Numbered from the stretch's first letter, positions 1 through 9,727 are shown. The stretch: DNA of 15,758 nucleotides from Fonsecaea monophora (GCF_001642475.1 NW_019174149.1:1-15758); one strand, 5' to 3'. Notes: generated by a model not told the origin, from the sequence alone. Numbers and translations: made by a program.

Positions 1-34
<34 letters not shown>
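1..34. repeat. (CT)10(CA)7 compound microsatellite
   Basis: Ten CT units (1-20) run straight into seven CA units (21-34). The tract sits inside the intron that precedes the first visible tautomerase exon, just upstream of its CTAAC branch site, and so adds to the pyrimidine-rich stretch on the plus strand. Its left border is cut by the window edge. Confidence 0.95.
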
Positions 35-35
<1 letters not shown>

Positions 36-70
36 CCCTCCTAACCATATCTACCATATCCACCCGACAG

Positions 71-707
71 ATCCAACACTCGTACCCCCTCACACAGGAG
101 CAAAAAGCCGCATTGGCGCAAAAAATCACCGTGCTGCACAGCACCGAGTACCTGACCCCGTCGCTGTTTGTCAACGTGCACTTCGTCGCGGGAGAGCCGG
201 CCGGCGACTTCTTCGTGGCGGGGAAACCGTACAACCGCGGCGTGTCGTCGCCGAACCGCATCTTCGCGACCGTGCGGACGGGGCCGAAGCGCACAAAGGA
301 GAGGTTCGACGCGTTTGCCCTCCGGCTCCAGAGCGCGTGGTATGACGTGGTCAACAACGGCGCCGCTACCGCCGGCGTCAATGGGCACGGCGGCGAGATT
401 AGCAAGGAAGAGAAGCTGGCGAGGAAACTGCACTTCATAGCCTTTCAGCCTGTGATTGCCGCGCTTGAGAACGGCGTTCTCATTCCCAGCGTGAGTCTTC
501 CCTCTGCCCCCTTTCCCCCTTCTTTTATTGCAACTAACCTTTTGGTTCCGATCTTGACATCACATACAGGCCGACAACGAAGGCACCTGGCTCAAAGACA
601 ACCTGGCATTTTTCACCGACCAGGCCGAGAACCACGACGACGAGCCATTCCGGGATCTCCTCCAAGAGCTAGACGAGAGGGCTGATTTGAAAAAGTTGCT
701 CGAGTGA
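71..707 (+). CDS. cis-CaaD-like tautomerase family protein, 5' partial
   Basis: Two exons are visible, 71-490 and 570-707, joined by an intron with donor GTGAGT and acceptor ACAG (491-569). Upstream, CTAAC at 41-45 and CAG at 68-70 mark the end of an earlier intron, so the first exon, which should carry the initiator Met and the catalytic Pro1, is off the window. The 185 visible residues resemble the fungal cis-3-chloroacrylic acid dehalogenase-like tautomerases: an early helix after PLTQEQKAALA, a strand followed by GGKP-like FVAGKPYNRG, the Arg-containing RIFATVRTGPKR, and near the end LENGVLIP...EGTWLKDN. In an unaided alignment, Arg69, Arg73-74 and Glu133 (visible numbering) fall near the family's substrate-binding Args and catalytic Glu, while Phe123 lies near its Tyr. 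Such enzymes use an N-terminal proline as acid/base, or for hydrolytic dehalogenation. A Gly/Ala/Lys-rich stretch at 96-119 is extra. The real substrate is unknown. Confidence 0.72.
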
Positions 708-1073
708 AGCTTTTACTATAGTAATATACTCGAGGTGGGATAGTTAGGATGGAGAGAGAGAGGGAGGGAGATAAGGAAGGTAGAGAGGAGGGAAGAGGAG
801 CGAAGGGGAACATAGTGATTTAGTTCATCACCACCGGTTCATCATCTTCTTCTCGGATGGATAGATCGTGAATGGTCGTCCGTCTCAAATCTAACTGAAT
901 TCAATTCATTGCTTTTCTGGCCCTTTGGGTGCAGGACAGACAGGCTGACTGACTGACCGACTATCTAGCCATACTCGTGCCAGGAGAAAGGGAGCAAGTC
1001 AAACTCGCATGGTCACATGCCCGTATAACTCTTGATTATCCCAATCCCCAATATCAATCGGCTGTTACGAGTA
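708..1073. other. Gap between two convergent genes, no gene seen
   Basis: This 366-bp stretch separates the tautomerase stop from the carboxylesterase stop, so it should hold both 3' UTRs and polyadenylation sites. It contains a GA-rich run at about 751-805 with short AGAG/GGGA repeats, and a small GACTGACTGACCGACT repeat near 946-961. I see no conserved coding sequence. Confidence 0.7.
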
Positions 1074-2807
1074 TCACAACCGGCTCTCACCGCTTTCCTT
1101 CTCCTTGGCCACGAGGTTCCTCTGCGCCTCCCACACTTTATCCCAGATGCGCATGCCGCGGTCCCACAACTCGTCCTCCTTGTCGTCGACCACGTTGCCG
1201 TCCGCGGCCAGCCACCGGACATACCTCTCCCCGCGGATGGCGCCCCGACTGCCCTGGACGGGTTCGTCGCCGGCGAGGAAGCTGCCAAAGGGAGCCAAGA
1301 AGCGCTGGATCACACGTTTGTCTTCCTGGGTGAAGTCGGCGCGCCAGCCGCTTGCCCAAAAGATGGGGGCGTCGAGGCCGTGGCACACCCCGACCGAGGG
1401 GGAGACCCAGCGGTCGAGGTTCTTGGCGCGCCAGGAAATCCGGTATCGGTGCACGTTGGTAGGCGGGAGGGGTTTGACGACGGCACCGCCAGGTCTCTGT
1501 TGTGGCGGGTTGAGCAGGATGTGCGTGAGACCCCGGAGCGAGGCGTGCACCTGTGCGTCCGCCACGATCTGGCTAAACACCTCGGCCCACTCGGCTGCAT
1601 TGGTCGAGTTAGTAGCTGGTATCGTGTACAGCGGTAACAGCGCCTTGACCACGTGTGCGGGATAGTAGTTGGCTAACTGGGTCATGAGTCCCTGGTACGA
1701 CGAGGGCGGGTTGACGATTTTGTACAGCTCTTTCTCGTCGCAGACCTCGCCGAGAAAGACCGAGATGTTGTTCTCGGCGAGGCGGGTGGTGAACGAGCCC
1801 GAGTGTAGTGCTGAGAGGAACGTGCTGGGGACGAAACAGTCGTCGGTCGACGCGCGGAATGTGTGCATCTTCATCTTGGCCAGGGACGCGATCAGGTCCT
1901 TGGCCGGAATTTGGCGCATGCGCTCGAGTTTCTCTTGCGGCCGGCTCGATGATGGGATGCCAAAGATCGCGCAGAGGTCGTTGAACTGCTGGGTCAGAAC
2001 CGGTGAGGTGGTCGGATTCGGCTGGATCGCCACCGCGTTGGACCACAGGTACACTCTCCTGATCAGTCTCTGCTCCGGAGGCAGGAGAGTGTCGTAGTTG
2101 AGCTGGAAAAACGTGCTGTTGGCGCCGGCCGACAGGCCCCCCACGGTGATGTTGGATGCGTCGCCGCCAAACAGGTGGATGTTCTTCGCCACCCATTCCA
2201 GCGCACACCGTTGGTCCCACAGGCCGTAGTTTGATGGCGAAGCGTCTTCCTGGAGACTAGCCAGTTCGGATCCAGCCAGGAAGCCGAACAGATTGAGGCG
2301 GTAAGTTGGCGAGACGATGATGCGCGGTGTGGTACTGGCAATCAGGTCGAACGGGTCCGTGTCGTTCTGCTGCAGGGCATCCCCAACCTGGAGCCAGCCG
2401 CCATGGATGTGGAACTGGACAGGCCACCCTTTCTTGTTCGGCGGAGCTGAAGCCGGAACCCAAATGTTCAGGTACAGGCAGTCTTCGTCCTGCTCATTCT
2501 CGACAGGCGGGGCGGCATTGGGATTTGCGATGGCGATTGAACCATGGTCATAGTGGGGTTGAGGGCAGATGGGCCCAAAGCGTGTGTAGTCCCCCGGTGC
2601 GCCCTGTGAGCCGTTGAACGTAAAGTCCTGTGGCAAGGCTTGAGGTCGACGCCATCGACGGGAACCCGTGGGCGGCAGCGCGTAAGGGACTTTGGCGAAG
2701 CGGTATAGGACCGGTTTTCCTGCCAGGTCCCGCTGCTCGAGACCCTTGAGTGAGCCACGGGATGTCTCAAGGATGTAGGGATGCGAGGTTGATTCTGTTG
2801 GACGCAT
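1074..2807 (-). CDS. Type B carboxylesterase/lipase family protein
   Basis: A single exon of 577 codons encodes a full-length alpha/beta hydrolase of the cholinesterase/carboxylesterase B family, which hydrolyses carboxylic esters. The order of motifs is that of the family: EDCLYLNIWVP at 108-118 (signature 2); oxyanion HGG at 135-137; nucleophile Ser226 in GGLSAG at 223-228, preceded by FGGDASNIT; an acid in FLGEVCDEKEL at 351-361, with Glu358 or Glu354 the candidates; and His476 in VCHGLDAP. The nucleophile elbow is G-L-S-A-G rather than the commoner G-E-S-A-G. There is no signal peptide at the N-terminus (it begins MRPTESTSHPY), so an intracellular enzyme is likely, unlike the secreted lipases of this family. 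ATG 2807 is the first Met of the frame and length fits the family. It converges on the tautomerase gene. The substrate cannot be read from sequence. Confidence 0.93.
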   Translation of the reverse strand: MRPTESTSHPYILETSRGSLKGLEQRDLAGKPVLYRFAKVPYALPPTGSRRWRRPQALPQDFTFNGSQGAPGDYTRFGPICPQPHYDHGSIAIANPNAAPPVENEQDEDCLYLNIWVPASAPPNKKGWPVQFHIHGGWLQVGDALQQNDTDPFDLIASTTPRIIVSPTYRLNLFGFLAGSELASLQEDASPSNYGLWDQRCALEWVAKNIHLFGGDASNITVGGLSAGANSTFFQLNYDTLLPPEQRLIRRVYLWSNAVAIQPNPTTSPVLTQQFNDLCAIFGIPSSSRPQEKLERMRQIPAKDLIASLAKMKMHTFRASTDDCFVPSTFLSALHSGSFTTRLAENNISVFLGEVCDEKELYKIVNPPSSYQGLMTQLANYYPAHVVKALLPLYTIPATNSTNAAEWAEVFSQIVADAQVHASLRGLTHILLNPPQQRPGGAVVKPLPPTNVHRYRISWRAKNLDRWVSPSVGVCHGLDAPIFWASGWRADFTQEDKRVIQRFLAPFGSFLAGDEPVQGSRGAIRGERYVRWLAADGNVVDDKEDELWDRGMRIWDKVWEAQRNLVAKEKESGESRL

Positions 2808-5506
2808 TGTGATCTTGTACTCGATATGTCCTGTGCTCTTTCAGGTCGGTGTGCTTTCTCGCAGAAGATACCAACCCAGAGATCCAACAATCTACTCTAG
2901 GTATGAACCTGAAGCACTTTCTTTACTGTCTTAGTGATCGCTGGATGGCGAGTCCTGTGCAGATATTCCTTCCTCGTTGTGGTCCCTCTGGCAAAATCTA
3001 ATGGCCGTTATCCTGCTAGATTTTAGTCACCCAACGGCAGAGGAAAGCGATGGAGGTGGAGATAGAAGGATCTATCAACTTGTCCCCATCCCCATGATGG
3101 AGCCGAGGACGACAGCAATTGCGACGGGCGTTGATCTCCATCGGTAGTTGATTTAACCCCGCCGATAGCGGAAGGGGGAAGAGCGGAGCCTTTCCGCCGG
3201 CATCAGCACCGAGGCTCCGGGGAAGTCGAAGTTGCTTGTGGGGGAAGCATTTACTTGTATTCCTCGATGTTGTCTTCATCTTTGATGAAGACCGAGTACA
3301 GTATGGCCGAATTTCCCTGTATTTGGCAAAGTCCATGCTCTTCAGTTGAGTAAAGCCGATCCAACAACAGACAGAACAATGTGATGTGTCACGGGTGCAT
3401 CGGTCTGGAACGCCTTTGACGAGAGCTATCATCTTGGCCATCTCACCAGAATGCACACTGGCTGGCGCTGAAAGCCATCAAGGTGTTATGCCCGGCTAAC
3501 TTCTGTCTCCAGGTTTGAGCAAGGAAGAAAAACATGGTTGAGATGTACAGGGGAACAAACATCCACACTGGCAAAGAATTGTCATGCCTGTTCGTAAATC
3601 AAAGTCGGGTAACAGGAGCGGCGAGCTGGAGAAACATCCTTGTACTCTAGATACTCTGAGGTGAGGTCTAGCTGCAGCAAACCCATAAGGCTTGCAGTGG
3701 CCGCACCTCGCAATCTTGTCTACTATCGCTCCTGCATAGCACGCCAAAGCAAGGTTCGCATCGCATGCACGTTTGTTCCACATTGGCCTTTGATAAATTG
3801 ACTTGGGGCTTGATAAAAGACGTCATGGCTTTGGGTCCATGGGCCTTGGGGCGCGGCACGAGCGGGTGGCTTGATCGGTACGAAGATGAAGTCACAGTGG
3901 CTAAAGAACAGCCACATGTGGGTATATGCATGGGCCGCTGCGGAAATCGTTACTGGTCTCGCCTGAAGCTCTGATCGAGGACCAGGCTGATCATGTATCC
4001 AACCTCTTACTGCGTCGTGCCATAGAGACAGACAGTGATATTCCTGTTCCGATTTCCCGAACCCAAGAGGGTCTGGAATTTTGTCGATGATCCGTGGGAC
4101 AAATTAAGATCAGCGGTGAGCTGGCTGTCGAGGGAGATCATCAGGCTATCAGCTTCTGGACCGAGGAGATCCCGGGCTCGATTGTGACGATCCAAACAGG
4201 TTGAAACAGGCTCAAACGCTTTCGATTATTGGCCGGGATACAGGTCTGCACATGGAAAAGTCAATAAAACATTGTGACCAGCTATTGGATTTGACCTCAG
4301 CATTGGATCAAGTGAGAGCAGGAAGGTCGACTGACTTGCCGCCTGAGAGATATTTTGATCGTGTGAGGCTGATGGTCATCTTTGGGCCAGGTGACGGCGG
4401 GTTCCAACTGTCACTCGTAGGCCATCACATAGCCGCCGGAAGAAGCACCAGGGCGGGCGAGCAAGGGCTATTTCAAGCAGCTGTAGATAAATCACTCGAA
4501 ACGGTCCAATGAACAGATGGAGTAGGGACAATTAGATACAAGAAAAATCGTGCCCAACAGATGAGGCAAACGGTTCGCAAATGACGAAACAGATTCGACG
4601 AGGAAGATGTGAGTGTGGACTGATGTGATACGTTCCAGATGCGTCCGTATCTCCTTTGCCTGGTCGTTGTGCTCGGGAGGCCAGATTGACACCCAGGGAA
4701 GTTTCCATGGTTAAAAGCCAGGCCTAATCGAGCCCCAACAATCGAGTCGGACCTTGTTAAGTAAGCCAAGGAGAGGCCGACCACCGCCACCGGTTAAGCG
4801 GGGGGCTTTGACCTGCCCTAGCCTACCTAGGCCCTTCGGTACGTGTTCGGTGCCCAGGCACCTGTCTGAGGTCAGTGAGCTGTCCCTCGTGGGATGGTTC
4901 GCCTAGGCTTCAAACAAAAGGCAACCAACGGAATTTGACCAGGAATCTCATTTCTGTTCGGGATTGCTGGGTATGAGGAATCTATCACTGTCCTCGACAA
5001 CGTCTTCATAACCTTAGAATGAAGGCAGAGTAACACGGGCAACAGAGCCAGTCACCCAGTGACCAAGATTGGTATGTGAAATATCCCATGAACCCGCCTA
5101 GGTAAAGATAGGGCACCCCGTACCGAGCACCCAAGCACTTGTTTAGGTATCCGCGGAGCATTTAAACCTGTAGGTCAAGGGCGCAGGCGAAACTCTGCCC
5201 CCATCGGCGCCCCCATTTGCCTACTTGTATTTGCCCCTCCGACTGCCCCCTTCCACCCCTTCTGACCCAAGGACTTGACCCGCGGCTCCCCTCCTCGCCA
5301 ATTATTGGCCACTCAAGGTCTCAGTTGCTAGCACTTCGGCTGCTTGTGATCAACTGTGCACGCCTTTCCCTTTTCTTTCCCTCATTTCATTCTCTCCCTC
5401 GTTTGCACTCCCCTTCGTTTTCCCCATCCCACCAACCTTCTCAAAACTGCTTCCTGTCCCTCTCTCACAAACAACAGAGGGAAACTCGCCACAGCTTGAT
5501 CGACTT
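2808..5506. other. Long gene-poor region upstream of casein kinase I
   Basis: Nearly 2.7 kb without a gene I can support. Open frames here (for instance 3016-3456 minus, 4201-4512 plus and 4473-4790 minus) show no recognisable domain. The left end should contain the carboxylesterase promoter; the right end should contain the casein kinase promoter, with an ATTTAAA element near 5159-5165 and an ATTGG (inverted CCAAT) near 5068. Around 4800-4880 and 5090-5150 the sequence is rich in CCTAGG/GGTA motifs and holds a diverged 21-bp repeat (4852-4872 and 5129-5148). I see no tRNA, transposon ends or long inverted repeats. Confidence 0.6.
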
Positions 5507-5802
5507 GTGAGTGTCGACTCACTTGTCATCAAGCATCTCTTATCACTCTTCTACATTGAAGACAAGGCCTGCACGGGGTTAGTCATCTCTTTCATCCAGT
5601 CCTCTTTCCCGCTTTACCCGCTTGGCTTTCCCTGTAACCTCAGCATCCTTTGTTCGCCCACACCGATTCATCCTCACCTTCACCTTTCACCTTCCATCTT
5701 CACCTTTCATCCTCATCCTCATCTTCTCCCTCAAACCTTCACCTCCCCCTCCAGCTTCACTTCTTCCTTGCCCTCGTCACTTCCTCTCCTTGAAATTTGC
5801 AG
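5507..5802 (+). other. Probable 5' UTR intron of casein kinase I
   Basis: A strong donor, GTGAGT at 5507-5512, and an acceptor, ATTTGCAG ending at 5802, bracket a 296-bp stretch that is largely C and T. The leader from 5803 to 6022 that would follow contains no ATG, so scanning ribosomes would reach the ATG at 6023 first. This is inferred from splice-site likeness alone; transcription start and splicing are not shown. Confidence 0.35.
5668..5790 (+). repeat. CACCTT/CATCCT pyrimidine-rich low-complexity tract
   Basis: A stretch of almost only C, T and A, with repeated TCACCTT and CATCCT units, lies inside the proposed leader intron of casein kinase I. Pyrimidine-rich tracts of this kind are common near transcription starts and in leaders of highly expressed fungal genes. 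Confidence 0.7.
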
Positions 5803-6022
5803 GACCATCCTGCTGCTTCTGTCACGTCGTCGAGACGGTGAAGGACTGCCGCGAGTGGGTTTGCTAATCAGGGTGGAAACAGGCTGAGACCAATTCAATC
5901 TCTCCTCAGTAGCCACCGCCTTTTCCAGCAAACACCTCGACCCCCAAAATACCCCTCGGATCCCAATATCCTCATCCCTATCGAATAAGTTATCGCAGCG
6001 TTGCTGCTCGTCGATTATCAAC

Positions 6023-7379
6023 ATGACAACCATGGTACGTGAAAGAGTTGGCTTTGGTTGGGTTCAGGTTAAAAGAAAGACACGGCTGCAAAAGAGTTGG
6101 ACTCAAGATTATGGTGGACTGCACGCCTCTGTCTTATATTTGCTAACTTGCATTTTGCTAGGATTTGCGTGTTGGTAACAAATACCGCATCGGTCGAAAG
6201 ATCGGCAGTGGCAGTTTTGGAGACATCTACCTGGGCACCAACATCATCTCAGGTGAAGAAATTGCCATCAAACTCGAATCTGTCAAGGCCAAGCACCCTC
6301 AACTCGAGTATGAAGCGCGGGTATACAAGTCTCTTGCTGGTGGTGTTGGAATTCCGTTCGTCCGCTGGTTTGGAACCGAATGTGATTACAATGCCATGGT
6401 TCTTGACCTGTTGGGCCCCAGCTTGGAGGATCTCTTCAATTTCTGCAACCGCAAATTCTCGCTCAAGACCGTCCTCCTCCTGGCCGATCAGCTCATCTCT
6501 CGCATCGAATACATTCACGCCAAGTCCTTCATCCACCGTGACATCAAACCAGACAACTTCCTGATGGGTATTGGCAAGAGAGGCAACCAGGTCAACGTGA
6601 TCGACTTTGGTCTGGCCAAGAAGTACCGCGACCCCAAGACTCATTTCCACATCCCATACCGCGAGAACAAGAACTTGACCGGCACGGCTCGTTATGCCTC
6701 GATCAACACTCACTTGGGGGTGGAACAATCTCGCCGTGACGACATGGAGTCTCTAGGCTATGTCATGCTCTACTTCTGCCGTGGTTCTCTTCCATGGCAA
6801 GGTCTCAAGGCGGCCACCAAGAAGCAGAAGTACGATCGTATTATGGAGAAGAAGATGACTACTCCCACAGAGGTTCTGTGCCGTGGTTTCCCTAATGAGT
6901 TCGCCATCTACCTCAACTACACCCGCTCTCTCCGCTTCGATGACAAGCCAGACTACTCGTACTTGAGGAAGATTTTCCGGGATCTCTTCGTCCGAGAATC
7001 GTTCCAATACGACTACGTCTTTGACTGGACCGTCTACAAATACCAGAAGAATGCTCAGGCCATCGCCCAAGCTGCTGGCAACCAGACCACGGGGGAGGAC
7101 GAGGAGAAGCCTCGACGTGGTGCCCATCCTGCGACAGCTGCTGCCACTGGAGCCCCTACCCCTCAACATGCCTCGCAGGCTGGCAAGCCTGCGGCTATTT
7201 CCAGCTCTCGACGCAAGGTCATCGAACGCGGTGCTAGCGGTAACGACCAGGGAGGAAGTGACAGGATGTGAGTACTGAAACCTCAAGGTTCCCATGTAAG
7301 GGATCTCCTCTGCGTTTTGCTTCGGTTTGCGTGGAGGTTTATCATGGCATCTGACTAATGCGCTAGTCTTCGACGTTAG
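6023..7379 (+). CDS. ckiA: Casein kinase I, CK1 delta/epsilon-type Ser/Thr kinase
   Basis: Exons are 6023-6034 (MTTM), 6162-7267 and 7367-7379, giving 376 residues; retaining the last intron would stop at 7271 with 373. Intron 1 has donor GTACGT, branch GCTAAC at 6142-6147 and acceptor CTAG. The kinase domain is complete and highly conserved: glycine loop IGSGSFGDIY (18-27), ATP-binding Lys41, catalytic Asp131 in HRDIKPDN, DFG at 152-154, and the CK1-specific TGTARYASINTHLG, where CK1 lacks the usual APE. A basic KKQK motif follows the substrate region. The tail after about residue 305 is Ala/Pro/Ser-rich and variable, as in family members where tail phosphorylation inhibits the kinase. CK1 phosphorylates acidic or primed Ser/Thr sites; in filamentous fungi it acts in the FRQ clock, septin and membrane-transporter control, and is usually essential. 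Confidence 0.97.
7268..7366 (+). other. Alternative last intron of casein kinase I
   Basis: Donor GTGAGT at 7268-7273, branch-like GACTAAT near 7353-7359 and acceptor CTAG ending at 7366 define a 99-nt intron. The unspliced frame meets TGA at 7269-7271, inside the donor itself, giving a tail ending SDRM. Splicing instead joins AT to TCTTCGACGTTAG, giving SDR-ILRR and stop at 7377-7379. Which form dominates cannot be told from sequence. Confidence 0.6.
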
Positions 7380-8579
7380 GCTTCGTTCCGGTACAAGGAT
7401 AACCACTGGCAACGGCGATTATCGTTGAAACGGAATGACGGCTTGGTGTTCTTTGCCAACTGACCTTGTTCCACCAACCTCTTCTCGAAGACCGCTGTCG
7501 GTCTTCCAGAACACAAAACAAACCATGGGTATGTCGGATCCGGCGCGGGGTTTGCTCTAGCACATGGCAGATCCGGACCGGGAATTGTGAGGACCTCACG
7601 GCAAAAACAAACTTTTTACCTGAATGGCTTTTACTCGGCTCAATTCCTACATGCACTACTTGCACGATTACCTACGACTTTGATGGGGCGTCGGTCAACC
7701 TTTGTTTGACGAGCAACTCTATGCATGAGACATCAGACCTAGACGAAAGTTTGGCGACATACGACACGGCAGCATCAGTATGATCAATTGCTGTTCCATT
7801 GAGACAGGATTGACGACGGACTCGATTTCACGATCGTCCTGCTCTACCACGATGGATCACCACCACCTCGACACGTAGACCTAGTTATTCCAGAATCACC
7901 ACCGACCATCCCTCGACACCTCGGCACGTTTTCCTTTATTGTCTTGGCTTCACGCTTTATGCTCACCATTTCGAGTACTGCTTCAGAGGAAGAAGGGCAT
8001 TGGGGATGGAAGAAATGCAACCGCAAGGGACGGCCAGCCAGTCCAGTCATGGCCAAGCGTTTTGATGATGTGCGGCCGGGGCTTCCGAGTGAGAGGGGAA
8101 GAAAGCAATCTTAAGGCAAAGATGGCGAAGGACTTGTAAGGGGCCGATTCTGGGGAGGCATATGAACAGTAACTCATTGCTCTGGCGGAAGCAACATAAT
8201 TAGTGGCGATGCAAAGGAGTCTCTGCTCTGACACTCGACTAGCTAGTCCAATTCATATCAATGTGCTACCAAACGAAATGGAGGCGTAGTTTAGTCTCAC
8301 TCTGAATCTCCTAGTTCAGCAGACGGCCACGCTTAGACTGTGTATGAGGGCGAAGCAGGTATATACTCGGTACAGGTATGGACACTCATTTGTATTTGCA
8401 GTGCAGTATACTTGATGTATTTGTAGGTACTTTATTCGGTAGGCACAGCGCTGTATAGGCCACGGGTGTGGTTACCCACCTCCCATATTACTCAGTCACT
8501 CACTTACGTTACAACTTTCCATTCGACACGCCTCTCTACGACATACATATCGACACTATCTACTTGTATTAGCCTCACA
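7380..8579. other. Gene-poor stretch after casein kinase I
   Basis: About 1.2 kb that should include the casein kinase 3' UTR. The longest open frames (around 7363-7783, both strands) look like chance frames with no domain. A stretch near 8340-8460 is AT-richer, with GTATAT and TATACT elements and TACAGGTA/GTAGGTA words, and could be promoter for whatever lies at 8580 onward. No RNA gene is visible. Confidence 0.55.
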
Positions 8580-9727
8580 ATGCTCCAGATGGTTCTTCCA
8601 GCCACCCGGATTAGTTACTCCCTGAACTTCTGGGGCTTCCTTTGTCGAGCCTAGTTCGTCTATCCTCGCTTACAAACATTCGTGATCTTGGTTACTTGGC
8701 AGCTGCGCCACTCAGGAGCTGCAATCACAGCAACCGGAGCAATCGCTGCTGGCCCTGGTGCCGACCACGCCGACCTCGCTCGAGAACGTCAAAGCTTCAG
8801 AGCCGATTTAACCCAAAGCCAGCGTGTTGCGACGGAGACACGTGAGGGTGAGCTTTGCAGCATAGCGATCAAGCCCCTCGGCCCCAGGAATGGCGTTCTG
8901 AAACACCACACTTTGTTCTCGGTACCTTGTAGCTGTTCCTCACCGACTTCCCCAGCGGAGTGGCACCTCAGAACCTCCTAGGTCCAACCTTCCAACACAC
9001 CTCTCCTCGCCACACAGTTAACGACCTGTTGGTGAGTCCTGTCCCAGCAACTGCGCATACCTCGACCTTTGTGCCGAGGAAATAGTCCTGAAAAGGAGCA
9101 GCTAAAGAGAACAAAACAAAGCTGATTTTTACGTGATCCAGGGGTTCATTCGAGCCGGACGGGAAGCAGACGAACCCTGCGTTGCGCTCCTCAAAGAGTT
9201 CTTTTCTAGCTTTTTACCCGTGGCCCTTTCGCCACTGGTCGTATCGGAGTAAGTACCTATTGATGGGTGTTTTACAAGCTCTCTCTTTCTTGCCCTGTAG
9301 CGGATCCGCTGGGGCGGTGGGATGTCGCATACCCCCAGACTCAGCCTTGCGGGATCGAGGAGATGTTGAGGGGTCGAGGGAAACAAGTGCTTCCCAATAT
9401 TCCTGGGAGAGGTGTTCGGGTGAGTCACTCTTTTGCTATTCTCCCCTTTCTCTACAATATCCTTCTGCCTGGTGTTATAGCTACTGCGCACGCTATATAC
9501 ATCGTAACCACCATTTTGCTGGGCAGTGACGTTGCGCTTCGTGGTGCCTGGAACGCCATCCTAGATGAATACAGGGGTATTGGACTCATTCGCTAATATA
9601 GAACTTTGTCAAAATCCAGATTTTCAACAATTTCCCCGGTGCAATCGCCGTCGCCCAGAATCAAGCTCTTGCTAAGTCTCGTACAAGGACAGCTGACTCG
9701 AGTCCTCTGATGCGCCAACGGAAGTAA
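8580..9727 (+). other. Exon-like segments of an unidentified gene or gene remnant
   Basis: I do not recognise a protein here, but the plus strand shows splice signals in order: GTGAGG at 8842 to TTGTAG at 8932; GTGAGT at 9032 to CCAG at 9141, with a GCTGAT branch; GTAAGT at 9249 to CCCTGTAG at 9300; GTGAGT at 9420 to TTATAG at 9480. Removing these joins 8933-9031, 9142-9248, 9301-9419 and 9481-9598 in one frame, with protein-like stretches such as FLTDFPSGVAPQNLL, CVALLKEFFSSFLPVALSPL and AIYIVTTILLGSDVALRG, and a stop at 9596-9598. Against it, the exon before 8842 has a TAA (8809-8811) in the matching frame, no convincing start is found, and another coding-like stretch (about 9602-9727, ending PLMRQRK) is in a different frame. 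It may be a decayed gene or a misread of ordinary intergenic DNA. ATG 8580 is one possible start. Confidence 0.25.

Noticed and set aside
1032..1665. Long plus-strand frames opposite the carboxylesterase gene
   Set aside because: They are antisense to well-conserved coding sequence and only mirror its GC-rich codon use; no domain is seen.
3016..3456. Minus-strand open frame of 146 codons in the gene-poor region
   Set aside because: No domain, no splice pattern, scattered Cys and Arg composition typical of a chance frame.
4201..4512. Plus-strand open frame of 103 codons
   Set aside because: It opens with TTG at the window's frame limit, its first ATG is well inside, and no family or splice context supports it.
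6249..7412. Minus-strand frames of 159 and 219 codons opposite casein kinase I
   Set aside because: They are shadows of a highly conserved kinase frame, with no recognisable protein features of their own.
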